From Streptomyces achromogenes (GTDB taxonomy: Bacteria > Actinomycetota > Actinomycetes > Streptomycetales > Streptomycetaceae): DNA of 64,000 nt. The stretch lies in contig NZ_JAUSYH010000001.1 in NCBI RefSeq assembly GCF_030816715.1, positions 5,766,001 to 5,830,000 of the forward strand, written 5' to 3'. The notes under the pieces were generated by a model that worked only from the letters and a program-made list of their open reading frames with translations, made no database searches and had not been told where the DNA came from. Below are positions 51,205 through 60,135 of this stretch, piece by piece (the first letter of the stretch is position 1; each line of letters opens with the position of its first letter). The translations under genes were made by a program, and so were the position numbers.

Positions 51205-51290
51205 GGCGGCCTGCGGGCCGGGTGCGGGGAGAGTGACACTGCGGCCGAAAGAAACGCAGGTCAGTGGGTGCGGCGAAGAAGGTCAGGCCT
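51205..51290 (-). ncRNA. sodN 3'UTR, candidate s-SodF small RNA
   Basis: In S. coelicolor a stable RNA of about 90 nt from the sodN 3' end (s-SodF) silences the iron SOD mRNA when nickel is present. The same place here ends in a CGGCC-TGCG-GGCCG hairpin (51207-51220), giving about 85 nt after the stop. The identity is by position only; sodF is not in the window, so pairing could not be tested. Confidence 0.35.
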
Positions 51291-51678
51291 TCTTCGTCTC
51301 CCAGAAGATCTTGTCGATCTGGGCGATGAGCTCCAGGGCCTTCTCGCCGGTCTTGGGGTCCGTCGAGGCCTTGGCGGCCGACAGGGCCTTCAGGGTGTCG
51401 TTGACCAGCTGGTGCAGCTCCGGGTACTTCTCGAAGTGCGGGGGCTTGAAGTAGTCGCTCCACAGCACGGAGACGTGGTGCTTCGCGAGCTCTGCGCGCT
51501 GCTCCTTGATGACGGTGGCGCGCGCCTGGAAGTGCGGGTCGTCGTTGGCGGCCATCTTCTCCTGCACGGCCTTCACCGACTCCGCCTCGATGCGGGCCTG
51601 GGCCGGGTCGTACACGCCGCAGGGCAGGTCGCAGTGCGCGCTGACCTTGACCTTGGGGGCAAACAGGCGGGAAAGCAT
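51283..51678 (-). CDS. sodN: Nickel superoxide dismutase (precursor)
   Basis: A 131-residue precursor. A 14-residue leader (MLSRLFAPKVKVSA) is removed to expose His1 of the nickel hook HCDLPCGVYDPAQ, in which His1, Cys2 and Cys6 ligate nickel. The rest is a four-helix bundle. Converts superoxide to oxygen and peroxide. The processing protease SodX is encoded divergently. Expression in Streptomyces depends on nickel through Nur. Confidence 0.97.
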   Translation of the reverse strand: MLSRLFAPKVKVSAHCDLPCGVYDPAQARIEAESVKAVQEKMAANDDPHFQARATVIKEQRAELAKHHVSVLWSDYFKPPHFEKYPELHQLVNDTLKALSAAKASTDPKTGEKALELIAQIDKIFWETKKA

Positions 51679-51823
51679 GGAGCGTTCCTTCCTCGTGATC
51701 GTCTTCTCAGGTGGGACATTACTCCCTGCGGGAGGGCTTTTCGCGGGTGCCCCCTTGGGCTTAGGGCAAAAGTCCGGGGTCAGACTGAGACTGGTGGAGG
51801 AGCGGACCGGGGAGGTGGCGGGC

Positions 51824-52258
51824 ATGCCGGAACCGTCGCAGGAGACCGAGCGGAGGAGGGCGGCCGCGCCCTTCGGGCTGGCCGAGGTGACCGGTCCGTC
51901 CATGGTGCCCACGCTCCACCACGGGGATCAGCTGGTGGTGCAGTACGGCGCCCGGGTACGGCCGGGCGACGTGGTGGTGCTGCGGCATCCCTTCCAGCAG
52001 GACCTGCTGGTCGTCAAACGGGCCGCGGAGCGCCGCGAGGGCGGGTGGTGGGTGCTCGGCGACAACGCCTTCGCGGGCGGCGACAGCACGGACTACGGCA
52101 CGGTGCCCGACGAGCTGGTCCTCGGCAGGGTGCGGCTGCGCTACCGCCCGCGGCGGCGGGATCAGCGCTCGCCGCTGGCGGTGCTGCGCTGGGCGCTGTC
52201 GGCCGCCAGGCCGGTGCGGGGCTTCGGTTCTGTCTCCAGGCGCTTGCGGGCGCGGTAG
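51824..52258 (+). CDS. sodX: SodX, nickel-SOD maturation protease
   Basis: A 144-residue S24/S26-type peptidase. The nucleophile Ser is in VTGPSMVPTLHHGDQLVV and the general-base Lys in LLVVKRAAERR; GDNAFAGGDSTDYG is the box E of signal peptidases. No membrane anchor is seen, as expected for a cytosolic processing enzyme that cleaves the NiSOD leader. Its last 97 bp overlap the convergent CGNR gene. Confidence 0.9.
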   Translation: MPEPSQETERRRAAAPFGLAEVTGPSMVPTLHHGDQLVVQYGARVRPGDVVVLRHPFQQDLLVVKRAAERREGGWWVLGDNAFAGGDSTDYGTVPDELVLGRVRLRYRPRRRDQRSPLAVLRWALSAARPVRGFGSVSRRLRAR

Positions 52259-52791
52259 GCGGCCACGTTGGCGCGGGTGGCGCAGCGGTCGGAGCAGTAG
52301 CGCCGGGAGCGGTTGGTCGACGTGTCGAGGTAGGCGTTGCGGCACGGGCTCGCCTCGCACAGGCCGAGCCGGTCCACGCCGTGCTCGGTCAGGTGGAAGG
52401 CCAGGCCCATGGCCGCGATGGCCGCGTATCCCGCCGTCGCGTTCGAGGGGTGGTCGGCCAGGTGCATGTGCCACAGCGGCCGGCCGTCGTCGTCGCGGAC
52501 GTCGTGGCCGGAGATCTGCGGGTTCACCGGGAACTCCAGCAGAAGGGAGTTCAGCAGGTCCACCGCGAGGGTCTCGTCGCCGTCGTCGGCCGCCTCGAAG
52601 ACCGCGCGCAGCCGGCCGCGGACCGAGCGGAACCGGGTGACGTCCGCGTCGGTGGCGCGGCGGGCGGCCGACCGGCTGGCGCCGAAGAGCGCGCGGACGG
52701 CCTCCACCGAGGTCAGCGCGTCCTTGCCCCGGGCCGGGTCCTCGCTGTTGACGAGACGCACGGCGTAATCCGAGTAGTGGGCAAGTTCCAC
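52162..52791 (-). CDS. CGNR zinc-finger / ABATE-domain regulator
   Basis: A 209-residue protein with an N-terminal stress-response ABATE domain (YSDYAVRLVNSEDPARGKD near the start) and a C-terminal zinc finger LCEASPCRNAYLDTS...RRYCSDRCATRANVAAYR, in which the name-giving CGNR motif is CATR. Probably a DNA-binding regulator of unknown target. GTG start with AAGGA upstream. Convergent overlap of 97 bp with sodX. Confidence 0.9.
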   Translation of the reverse strand: MELAHYSDYAVRLVNSEDPARGKDALTSVEAVRALFGASRSAARRATDADVTRFRSVRGRLRAVFEAADDGDETLAVDLLNSLLLEFPVNPQISGHDVRDDDGRPLWHMHLADHPSNATAGYAAIAAMGLAFHLTEHGVDRLGLCEASPCRNAYLDTSTNRSRRYCSDRCATRANVAAYRARKRLETEPKPRTGLAADSAQRSTASGER

Positions 52792-52825
52792 TTGTAGTCC
52801 TTACCGGGGGTTCGACGGTCGTTGA

Positions 52826-53224
52826 CCCGGCCGCGTAACGGCTGAGGATGCTCCCAGGGTATTACGCCCGCGGGACGGGGGCGTCGGCTACGTCACGGTC
52901 CGCCTGCACGACAAGGCCAAGGTCGCCGGCCCCGCCTCGTGCGCCGACGGCTACTTCACGAAGTCGGAGAAGGACTGCACCAGCGAGAAGGTGCCCGGCG
53001 CCGGTCTGCTGTCGATCTGGAAGGTATCGGGTTCGAAGGCCGACAAGGAGTCGGACAGCTGGTTGGAGGCCCGGCTGGTAAGGGACGACGGCACGCTGCT
53101 GCTCGTACAGGACTGGATGGGCACCCAGCGTGGCCCCGGCAAGGAGGGGCCGCCGCTGAAGACCTACCCGCTGACGAAGGCCCAGCTGAGGCAACTGGCG
53201 CTGAATCCCGCACTGTTGCCCTGA
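52826..53224 (+). pseudogene. 5'-truncated gene for a conserved secreted/membrane protein
   Basis: One frame reads GVGYVTVRLHDKAKVAGPAS and onward through SCADGYFTKSEKDCTSEKVP to a natural end at 53224, with good codon bias and two cysteines. No start codon or signal/membrane segment lies ahead of it: an in-frame stop occurs at 52823 and the first possible start is a GTG at 52991, inside the conserved part. The N-terminal part seems lost. A 77-residue product from 52991 is conceivable. Confidence 0.5.
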
Positions 53225-53236
53225 GCGCACACGGAC

Positions 53237-53272
53237 GAAGGGGCGGTACGGAGGATCCCGTACCGCCCCTTC
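53237..53272. terminator. Bidirectional hairpin terminator
   Basis: GAAGGGGCGGTACGG (53237-53251) pairs perfectly with CCGTACCGCCCCTTC (53258-53272) around a 6-base loop, between the truncated gene and the convergent ABC ATPase gene. Confidence 0.9.
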
Positions 53273-53288
53273 CGCGCGTGCCGTACCG

Positions 53289-54046
<758 letters not shown>

Positions 54047-54050
<4 letters not shown>

Positions 54051-55015
54051 GCCGCACCCCTTTCGCGGCCGATCGAGAACAGGTTCGCCCGGATCCTCTG
54101 GAAGACCGTGGGCGGCAGGCTACGGCTCGAACCGCGGGCGTAGTAGCGCTCCAGGTAGTACTGGAAGACGCTGAAGACGCTGGTCATGACCAGGTACCAG
54201 ATGGAGGCGACGAACAGCAGCTCCATCACGGCGAACGACGAGGAACCGATCACCGACGTCGAGCGCAGCAGCTCGTTGTACGTCACCACGTACACCAGCG
54301 ACGAGGTCTTCAGCATGTTGATGAACTCGTTGCCGGTCGGCGGCACGATGACCCGCATCGCCTGCGGGATGACGATGCGGCGCAGCGTCTTGCCGTGGCT
54401 CATGCCGAGCGCGTGGGCCGCCTCGGTCTGGCCCTCGTCGACGGCCAGCAGGCCGGCCCGGCAGATCTCGGCCATGTACGCGGCCTCGTTCAGACCCAGG
54501 CCGAGCAGGGCGCACATGAACGGCGTCATGACGTCCGTCATCTCGTCCTTGTAGATCGGACCGAGGTTCAGCATCGGGAAGATCAGCGCCAGGTTGAACC
54601 ACATCAGCAGCTGCACGTACACCGGGGTGCCCCGGAAGAACCAGATGTACAGCCAGGCGACCGTGCTGGTCACCGGGTTCTTCGACAGCCGCATCACGGC
54701 CAGGACGACGCCCAGGACGACGCCCAGCACCATGGACAGGATGCTGATCAGCAGGGTGCGCCCGGCGCCCGCGATCACGGTCGAGTCGAACAGCTGGTCG
54801 CCGACCGTGTCCCACTGGATGTCGCCGTGGGCGAAGGCGTTGACCAGCAGTGCGAGCAGCGCGATGACGACGACGGCGCTGACCCAGCGGCCGTAGTGGC
54901 GCACCGGGATCGCCTTGATGGCCTCCGGCGGCCCGGAGAACGCCGCGTCCTTGGCGACCGGCGGGGTGTCCTCGGGTGGTGCGCCCGCGGAGGACTTGTC
55001 GAGCTTGTCAGTCAT
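54047..55015 (-). CDS. Polar amino acid ABC transporter permease
   Basis: A 322-residue HisM-type permease with a 40-residue hydrophilic N-terminus, then about five to six helices. WFFRGTPVYVQLL and the EAA-like loop AAHALGMSHGKTLRRIVIPQAMR are typical. A single permease gene implies a homodimer in the membrane, unlike the two-permease glutamate system of Corynebacterium. Confidence 0.94.
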
Positions 55016-55054
55016 GGGGACTGCCCTTCGAAGACTTCAGGAGGTGCGGGGTGA

Positions 55055-56017
55055 TCACTTGCCGCCGTTGACCGCGGCAGCCTTGATCGCGCCGCTCTCG
55101 GCGCCCCACTTCTCCAGCACCTTCTGGTAGGAGCCGTCCTTGATGATCGCGTCGACGGCCTCCTTGAGGGCGTCGCGCAGCTGGGTGTTCTTCTTGTCGA
55201 CGACGATGCCGAACGGGGCGGCCTCGTACTGCTCGTCGAGCACCTCGAAGGTGTTGCCGTTGCCCGCCTTGCGGGCCATGTCCACGGCGACCGGGTAGTC
55301 GTTGACGCCGGCCACGGCGCCGCCGGACTTCACGCGGGTCTGGGCCTCGGTGTCGTTCTCGAAGGACTCGATCTTGAGGGCCTTCTTGCCGCCGTCCGTG
55401 CACTTCTTGGACTGCGCCTTCAGGGCTTCCTCGTAGGTGGTGCCCCGCTGCACCGCGACCGTCTGACCGCACAGGTCGTCCATGGTCTTGACGCCCTTGG
55501 GGTTGCCCTTCTTGACGTAGATGGCGGTGCCCGCGGTGAAGTAGTCGACGAAGTCGACGCCCTCGCCCAGCTTCTTGCCCTTGTCGTCCAGGCCCTCCTG
55601 GCGCTGCTTGTTGTCCGTGATGGACGACATGGCGACGTTGTAGCGGCCGGTGTTGACCGCGGTGATCAGGGTGTCGAAGCCGCCCGAGGTGAACTGGAAG
55701 TCGACGCCGAGCTGCTTGCCGAGCGCGGCGGCGATGTCCGGGTCGACGCCCACGATCTTGCCGCCCTCGACGGACTCCATGGGGGCGTACTCGGCGTTGG
55801 TGCCGACCTTGATGACACCCGACTTCTGGATCTCGGCCGGGAGCTTCGAGAAGAGCGGGGCCTTGTTGGAGCCGCTGGACGACTCGGAGGAGCTTCCGCC
55901 GCCCTCGGTCTGGTCCCCGCAGGCGGTGAGCAGCAGGGCGCCCGCGACCGCGAGGGATCCGACCGCTGCCAGGCGGGTGCGCGCGGCGGTCGTGGTTCGG
56001 GTGGAGCGTGCGGTCAT
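55055..56017 (-). CDS. Amino acid ABC transporter substrate-binding lipoprotein
   Basis: A 320-residue SBP of family 3. Lipobox AGALLLTAC (Cys about residue 33) follows an Arg-rich signal; a Ser/Gly linker precedes the binding domain, which includes VIKVGTNAEYAPME, GVDPDIAAALGKQLG and GTTYEEAL. Ligand probably a polar amino acid. GGAGGAACC precedes the ATG. Confidence 0.95.
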   Translation of the reverse strand: MTARSTRTTTAARTRLAAVGSLAVAGALLLTACGDQTEGGGSSSESSSGSNKAPLFSKLPAEIQKSGVIKVGTNAEYAPMESVEGGKIVGVDPDIAAALGKQLGVDFQFTSGGFDTLITAVNTGRYNVAMSSITDNKQRQEGLDDKGKKLGEGVDFVDYFTAGTAIYVKKGNPKGVKTMDDLCGQTVAVQRGTTYEEALKAQSKKCTDGGKKALKIESFENDTEAQTRVKSGGAVAGVNDYPVAVDMARKAGNGNTFEVLDEQYEAAPFGIVVDKKNTQLRDALKEAVDAIIKDGSYQKVLEKWGAESGAIKAAAVNGGK

Positions 56018-56652
56018 GGTGGGTTCCTCCGGCGGATGGATGGAGATGCCGATGGGGCGACACAGCCGAGGGGCCGACCATGCCGTTGGGTCGACGAGAA
56101 CACACACCTTCGGGTGTCGCGACCTCGTGTGATGACGGCATCTTGCCATTCGGACGACGCCATTCAGGGGGGCAGCCATGTCAAAATCGGATAACGGGCG
56201 ACCCCCGAACCCCATCAGTCCGGTACATCACGACCGGACGGAGCCGGACCATCTGCGGGAATCCCCCGTTCCGGCCGAAAAATCTCCGGTTCCTGTCGCA
56301 GGGCGATCACCGCGGTGCGACGCGTCCCGCGACGTGCTTTCTTGTCAAGGCATTGTCAAGAGGACTCACGGAGCCTGGTGCGTCCCCCCGCATGAGTCAT
56401 CTCACTCGTGGCGACCTCTGTCGAAGGTCCACACACCGAGCGATGTGACCTTGCACCGAATGGACTCGTCGGCTGTGGTCCCCGTCCGGTAAGAAGGTTC
56501 TTCACACCCCTCATCCGGGGCTCAGGGCGCGTGTGCGGCGCGCCCGACGCGCAGACGCCCGTACGCATCACCTCGGCTCTGCGCGATGCCCGCCCACTTC
56601 TCAATCAGGAGTGGCCACCCTCAAACCATGCAGACCTAAGGGGTAAGACACA
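56018..56652. other. Divergent intergenic region without a gene
   Basis: 635 bp between the amino-acid binding protein and malic enzyme genes. Frames here lack codon bias or ribosome sites, so I call no gene. It is less GC-rich than its surroundings and should hold both promoters. TTGTCAAG occurs twice, 11 bp apart (56342-56349 and 56353-56360). Confidence 0.6.
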
Positions 56653-57882
56653 GTGGCAGCGGAGATCGTCAATCCTCGCAGCGAGAGCGCCGACGGAACG
56701 GGCCAGGAGGGCGGTGCGGAGCCCCTCGACTCGTTCGACCCGGTGTTCGCGCTGCACCGAGGTGGAAAGATGGCCGTGCAGGCCACCGTCCCGATCCGCG
56801 ACAAGGACGACCTGTCCCTCGCCTACACGCCCGGCGTCGCTCGCGTGTGCACCGCGATCGCGGAACAGCCGGACCTGGTGAACGACTACACGTGGAAGTC
56901 GTCCGTCGTCGCGGTCGTGACCGACGGCACGGCCGTGCTCGGGCTCGGAGACATCGGCCCGGAGGCCTCCCTCCCGGTCATGGAAGGCAAGGCGATCCTG
57001 TTCAAGCAGTTCGGCGGTGTCGACGCGGTTCCGATCGCGCTCGCCTGCACGGACGTGGACGAGATCGTCGAGACGGTGGTGCGCCTCGCGCCCTCGTTCG
57101 GCGGAGTCAACCTGGAGGACATCTCCGCGCCGCGCTGCTTCGAGATCGAGCGCCGGCTCCAGGAAGAGCTCGACATCCCGATCTTCCACGACGACCAGCA
57201 CGGCACGGCGATCGTGACGCTGGCGGCGCTGCGCAACGCGGCGCGGCTGAGCGGGCGCGGCATCGGCGAGCTGCGGGCGGTCATCTCGGGCGCCGGGGCG
57301 GCAGGCGTCGCCATCGCCAGGATGCTCATCGAGGCGGGCATCGGGGACGTCGCGGTCGCCGACCGCAAGGGCATCGTCTCGGCGGACCGGAGCGACCTGA
57401 CCGACGTCAAGCGCGAGCTGGCCGGGTTCACCAACAAGGCCGGGCTGAGCGGTTCGCTCGAGCACGCGCTGGCCGGCGCCGACGTGTTCATCGGCGTCTC
57501 CGGCGGGACGGTCCCGGAGGAGGCGGTGGCCTCGATGGCGAAGGGCGCGTTCGTCTTCGCCATGGCCAACCCGAACCCCGAGGTGCACCCGGACGTCGCC
57601 CACAAGTACGCGGCCGTCGTCGCGACCGGGCGGTCGGACTTCCCGAACCAGATCAACAACGTGCTGGCGTTCCCGGGGATCTTCGCCGGCGCGCTGCAGG
57701 TGCGGGCGTCGCGGATCACCGAGGGCATGAAGCTGGCGGCGGCCGAGGCGCTGGCGGGAGTCGTCGGTGACGATCTCGCGGCGGACTACGTGATTCCGTC
57801 GCCGTTCGACGAGCGGGTCGCTCCCGCGGTGACCGCGGCGGTTGCCGCGGCTGCTCGGGCCGAAGGGGTTGCCCGTCGCTGA
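56653..57882 (+). CDS. NAD(P)-dependent malic enzyme
   Basis: A 409-residue short-form malic enzyme producing pyruvate and CO2 from malate. Landmarks: SLAYTPGVARVC (substrate Tyr), GKAILFKQFGGVDAVPI (general-base Lys), FHDDQHGTAIV (metal site) and cofactor loop ISGAGAAGVAIA. S. coelicolor SCO5261, in this position, is NADP-linked, which supplies NADPH for lipids and antibiotics; cofactor use here is inferred. GTG start. Confidence 0.93.
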   Translation: MAAEIVNPRSESADGTGQEGGAEPLDSFDPVFALHRGGKMAVQATVPIRDKDDLSLAYTPGVARVCTAIAEQPDLVNDYTWKSSVVAVVTDGTAVLGLGDIGPEASLPVMEGKAILFKQFGGVDAVPIALACTDVDEIVETVVRLAPSFGGVNLEDISAPRCFEIERRLQEELDIPIFHDDQHGTAIVTLAALRNAARLSGRGIGELRAVISGAGAAGVAIARMLIEAGIGDVAVADRKGIVSADRSDLTDVKRELAGFTNKAGLSGSLEHALAGADVFIGVSGGTVPEEAVASMAKGAFVFAMANPNPEVHPDVAHKYAAVVATGRSDFPNQINNVLAFPGIFAGALQVRASRITEGMKLAAAEALAGVVGDDLAADYVIPSPFDERVAPAVTAAVAAAARAEGVARR

Positions 57883-57894
57883 CGTGCGCCTCCG

Positions 57895-57931
57895 AATGGT
57901 CCCGTCCGGGAGGGCGGGGCCATTTCTTTGC
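57895..57931 (+). terminator. Imperfect hairpin with T-rich tail after malic enzyme
   Basis: AATGGTCCCGTCC and GGCGGGGCCATT form a stem with mismatches, followed by TTCTTTG. It lies 12 bp after the malic enzyme stop. The remainder of 57932-58186 holds no gene that I can support. Confidence 0.6.
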
Positions 57932-58199
57932 CCACCGCCCGCCCGTTCGGGTGACGACGAGGGCGCCGTCCCCGGGGCTGCCGCCCCTGGACCCCCGCTT
58001 CGGCCCTGAACGGGCCTCGTCCTGAATCTCCCCCGGAGGGGGTGCCCCCGGACGGGCTGGAATCGCTGACCGATGCTCGGTCGGTACTGCCGGACAGGCT
58101 GGGAAGGCCGGTCGGGGCCGCGGGGTGGGAGCGCAAGAGGGTATGTCTCACAGTGCCGTCCGGTTTCGCCGGCCGCCGCCGGACCCTAGGGTCGGTGGC

Positions 58200-59165
58200 A
58201 TGTTCGCCGTCTACGCCGCCCGCATCGACCGTGACCAGCCGCTTTCCGGACTGGAGTTGGGGGAGCGTCCGGCCCCCGAGGCCCGGCCCGGCTGGAGCAC
58301 CGTCGATGTCAGGGCCGCTTCCCTCAACCACCACGATCTCTGGTCGCTCAAGGGCGTCGGCCTCCCGGAGGGCCGGCTGCCGATGATCCTCGGCTGCGAC
58401 GCCGCGGGCGTCGACGAGGACGGCAACGAGGTCGTCCTGCACTCCGTCATCGGGCAGACGGGGCACGGCGTCGGGCCCGACGAGCCGCGCTCGATCCTCA
58501 CCGAGCGGTACCAGGGCACCTTCGCCGAGCAGGTCGCCGTGCCGACCTGGAACATCCTGCCCAAGCCGAAGGAGCTCTCCTTCGCGGAGGCCGCCTGTCT
58601 GCCCACGGCCTGGCTGACGGCGTACCGGATGCTCTTCACCAACGCCGGCGTGCGCCCCGGCGACTCCGTTCTCGTGCAGGGCGCCGGCGGCGGTGTCGCC
58701 ACGGCGGCCATCGTGCTGGGCCGGGCGGCCGGGCTGCGGGTCTTCGCCACCAGCAGGGACGAGGCCAAGCGTAAGCGGGCCCTGGAGCTGGGCGCCGTCG
58801 AGGCGGTGGAGCCGGGTGCGCGCCTGCCGCAGCGGGTGGACGCCGTCATCGAGACCGTCGGTGCGGCGACCTGGTCACATTCGGTGAAGTCCCTGCGGCC
58901 CGGCGGCACGCTCGTCATCTCGGGCGCCACGAGCGGCGACCGTCCCTCGCACGCCGAGCTGACCCGGATCTTCTTCCTCGAGCTGAAGGTCGTCGGCTCC
59001 ACGATGGGCTCGAAGGACGAGCTGGAGGACCTGCTGTCCTTCTGCGCCGCCACCGGCGTCCGCCCCGTCATCGACGAGACGCTGCCGCTCGACCGGGCCC
59101 GTGAGGGGTTCGAACGGCTCGCGTCCGGCGACCTGTTCGGCAAGATCGTGCTCACCAACGGCTGA
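58200..59165 (+). CDS. MDR-family zinc-independent dehydrogenase / quinone oxidoreductase-like
   Basis: A 321-residue medium-chain dehydrogenase. NAD(P) loop VLVQGAGGGVATAAIVLGR (about 155-173); ASLNHHDLWSLKGVG near residue 40 lacks the structural zinc lobe, as in quinone oxidoreductases; PTAWLTAYRMLF precedes the cofactor domain. Reduces an unknown activated double bond or quinone. TAGGGT at 58187-58192, 7 nt before the ATG, suggests a leaderless transcript. Confidence 0.9.
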   Translation: MFAVYAARIDRDQPLSGLELGERPAPEARPGWSTVDVRAASLNHHDLWSLKGVGLPEGRLPMILGCDAAGVDEDGNEVVLHSVIGQTGHGVGPDEPRSILTERYQGTFAEQVAVPTWNILPKPKELSFAEAACLPTAWLTAYRMLFTNAGVRPGDSVLVQGAGGGVATAAIVLGRAAGLRVFATSRDEAKRKRALELGAVEAVEPGARLPQRVDAVIETVGAATWSHSVKSLRPGGTLVISGATSGDRPSHAELTRIFFLELKVVGSTMGSKDELEDLLSFCAATGVRPVIDETLPLDRAREGFERLASGDLFGKIVLTNG

Positions 59166-59239
59166 GCGGTCGACCGCGGGTTGCGGGCGGGGTCATGGCG
59201 GGTCCGGGGAACCCGGGCCCGCCTTTCGCCTACCGGTTG

Positions 59240-59285
59240 TGTCAATCTTGGTTGACATCGATACGGCTGTCAACGTAGGTTGACA
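59240..59285 (+). promoter_or_regulatory. Tandem palindromic operator over the HTH/Clp_N promoter
   Basis: Two copies of TGTCAA-N6-TTGACA occur at 59240-59257 and 59268-59285, centres 28 bp apart. TTGACA of the first copy and TAGGTT (59276-59281) inside the second make a -35/-10 pair with 18-bp spacing, giving a predicted start at the ATG (59289). A dimer binding both would block transcription. Confidence 0.82.
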
Positions 59286-59288
59286 TGC

Positions 59289-59498
59289 ATGACCGAAGCA
59301 ACGGATCTCGCCGAGCGCGCCGGCGACCGTGACCCACGGGTCGGACTGCGCGCCGTAGCGGCACTGCGCCGACTGCTGGAGCAGTTGGAGGCGGTGCAGG
59401 TGCGCAGTGCGCGCAACCAGGGCTGGTCGTGGCAGGAGATCGCCGCGGAGCTCGGTGTCAGCAGGCAGGCCGTGCACAAGAAGTACGGGAGGCAGTGA
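59289..59498 (+). CDS. Small helix-turn-helix protein paired with Clp N-domain protein
   Basis: A 69-residue protein: a helical N-terminus (AVAALRRLLEQLEAVQVRSA) and one C-terminal HTH, WQEIAAELGVSRQAVHKKYG. Such proteins lie upstream of Clp_N-only genes in many actinobacteria. The stop overlaps the next start by one base (TGATG). It is the obvious candidate to bind the two palindromes in its own leaderless promoter. Confidence 0.85.
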   Translation: MTEATDLAERAGDRDPRVGLRAVAALRRLLEQLEAVQVRSARNQGWSWQEIAAELGVSRQAVHKKYGRQ

Positions 59499-60107
59499 TG
59501 TTCGAGCGATTCACCAAGGACGCCCGTGCGGTGGTCGAGGGCGCCGCGGGACACGCCGAGCGGGAGGGCGCGACACGGGTCGAGGAGACGCACGTCCTGC
59601 TGTCCCTGCTCGACCGCGAGGGCAGTCGCGGTTCCTTCGCGCTGGCCTCGCTCGGTCTGCCGCCCGGCGGTCGGGCGGGGCTGGTGCGGGACCTGGACGA
59701 GACGCGCCGCCGCGGCGGACTCTCCCGGGCCGACGCGGACGCCCTGTCCGGGCTGGGCATCGACCTGGCGGAGATCGTGTCCCGGGTCGAGGAGACGCAC
59801 GGCGAAGGCGCGCTGGCCGCGGCCGGCCGGGGCGGCCTCTTCGGCGGACGGTCCGGGCGGCGGCCGTTCGGCCGCGGCGCCAAGGACCTGCTCACCGGGA
59901 CCCTGCGGGTGGCCGTCGCCCACGGCGAACGGCACATCGGCGACGAGCATCTGCTGCTGGCCCTGACCGCCCGTCGCGGGTGTCCCCTCGGAGATCCTCG
60001 CCGACCACGGCGTCACGCACGCGTCCCTGACCCGGGTGCTCTACGGCGACCGGGGGCGGGGAGACGACTCCGGTGCCGGGGCAGGCGCCGGGGCCGAGGG
60101 CGGCTGA
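59498..60107 (+). pseudogene. Clp N-terminal-domain protein gene with a frameshift
   Basis: The product begins MFERFTKDARAVVEGAAGHA and has two Clp_N (ClpA/C substrate-binding) repeats; the second (GERHIGDEHLLLALTARRG) is broken. After residue about 160 the frame shifts within the G run 59978-59980; removing one G restores GVPSEILADHGVTHASLTRV and a stop at 60105-60107. Read unshifted, the frame continues far into antisense of the PadR gene. It is either a real mutation or a sequencing error. ClpN-only proteins may be adaptors for Clp proteases. Confidence 0.75.
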
Positions 60108-60135
60108 GGTCACCGGCCCCCGCCGGCCGTGAGCG

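Noticed and set aside
56342..56360. TTGTCAAG direct repeats as another copy of the TGTCAA/TTGACA operator
   Set aside because: These are direct, not inverted, and lack the TTGACA partner.
56178..56492. Possible gene in the 635-bp gap before malic enzyme
   Set aside because: No ribosome site, no codon bias, and a composition unlike a protein; an overlapping frame on the other strand is equally open.
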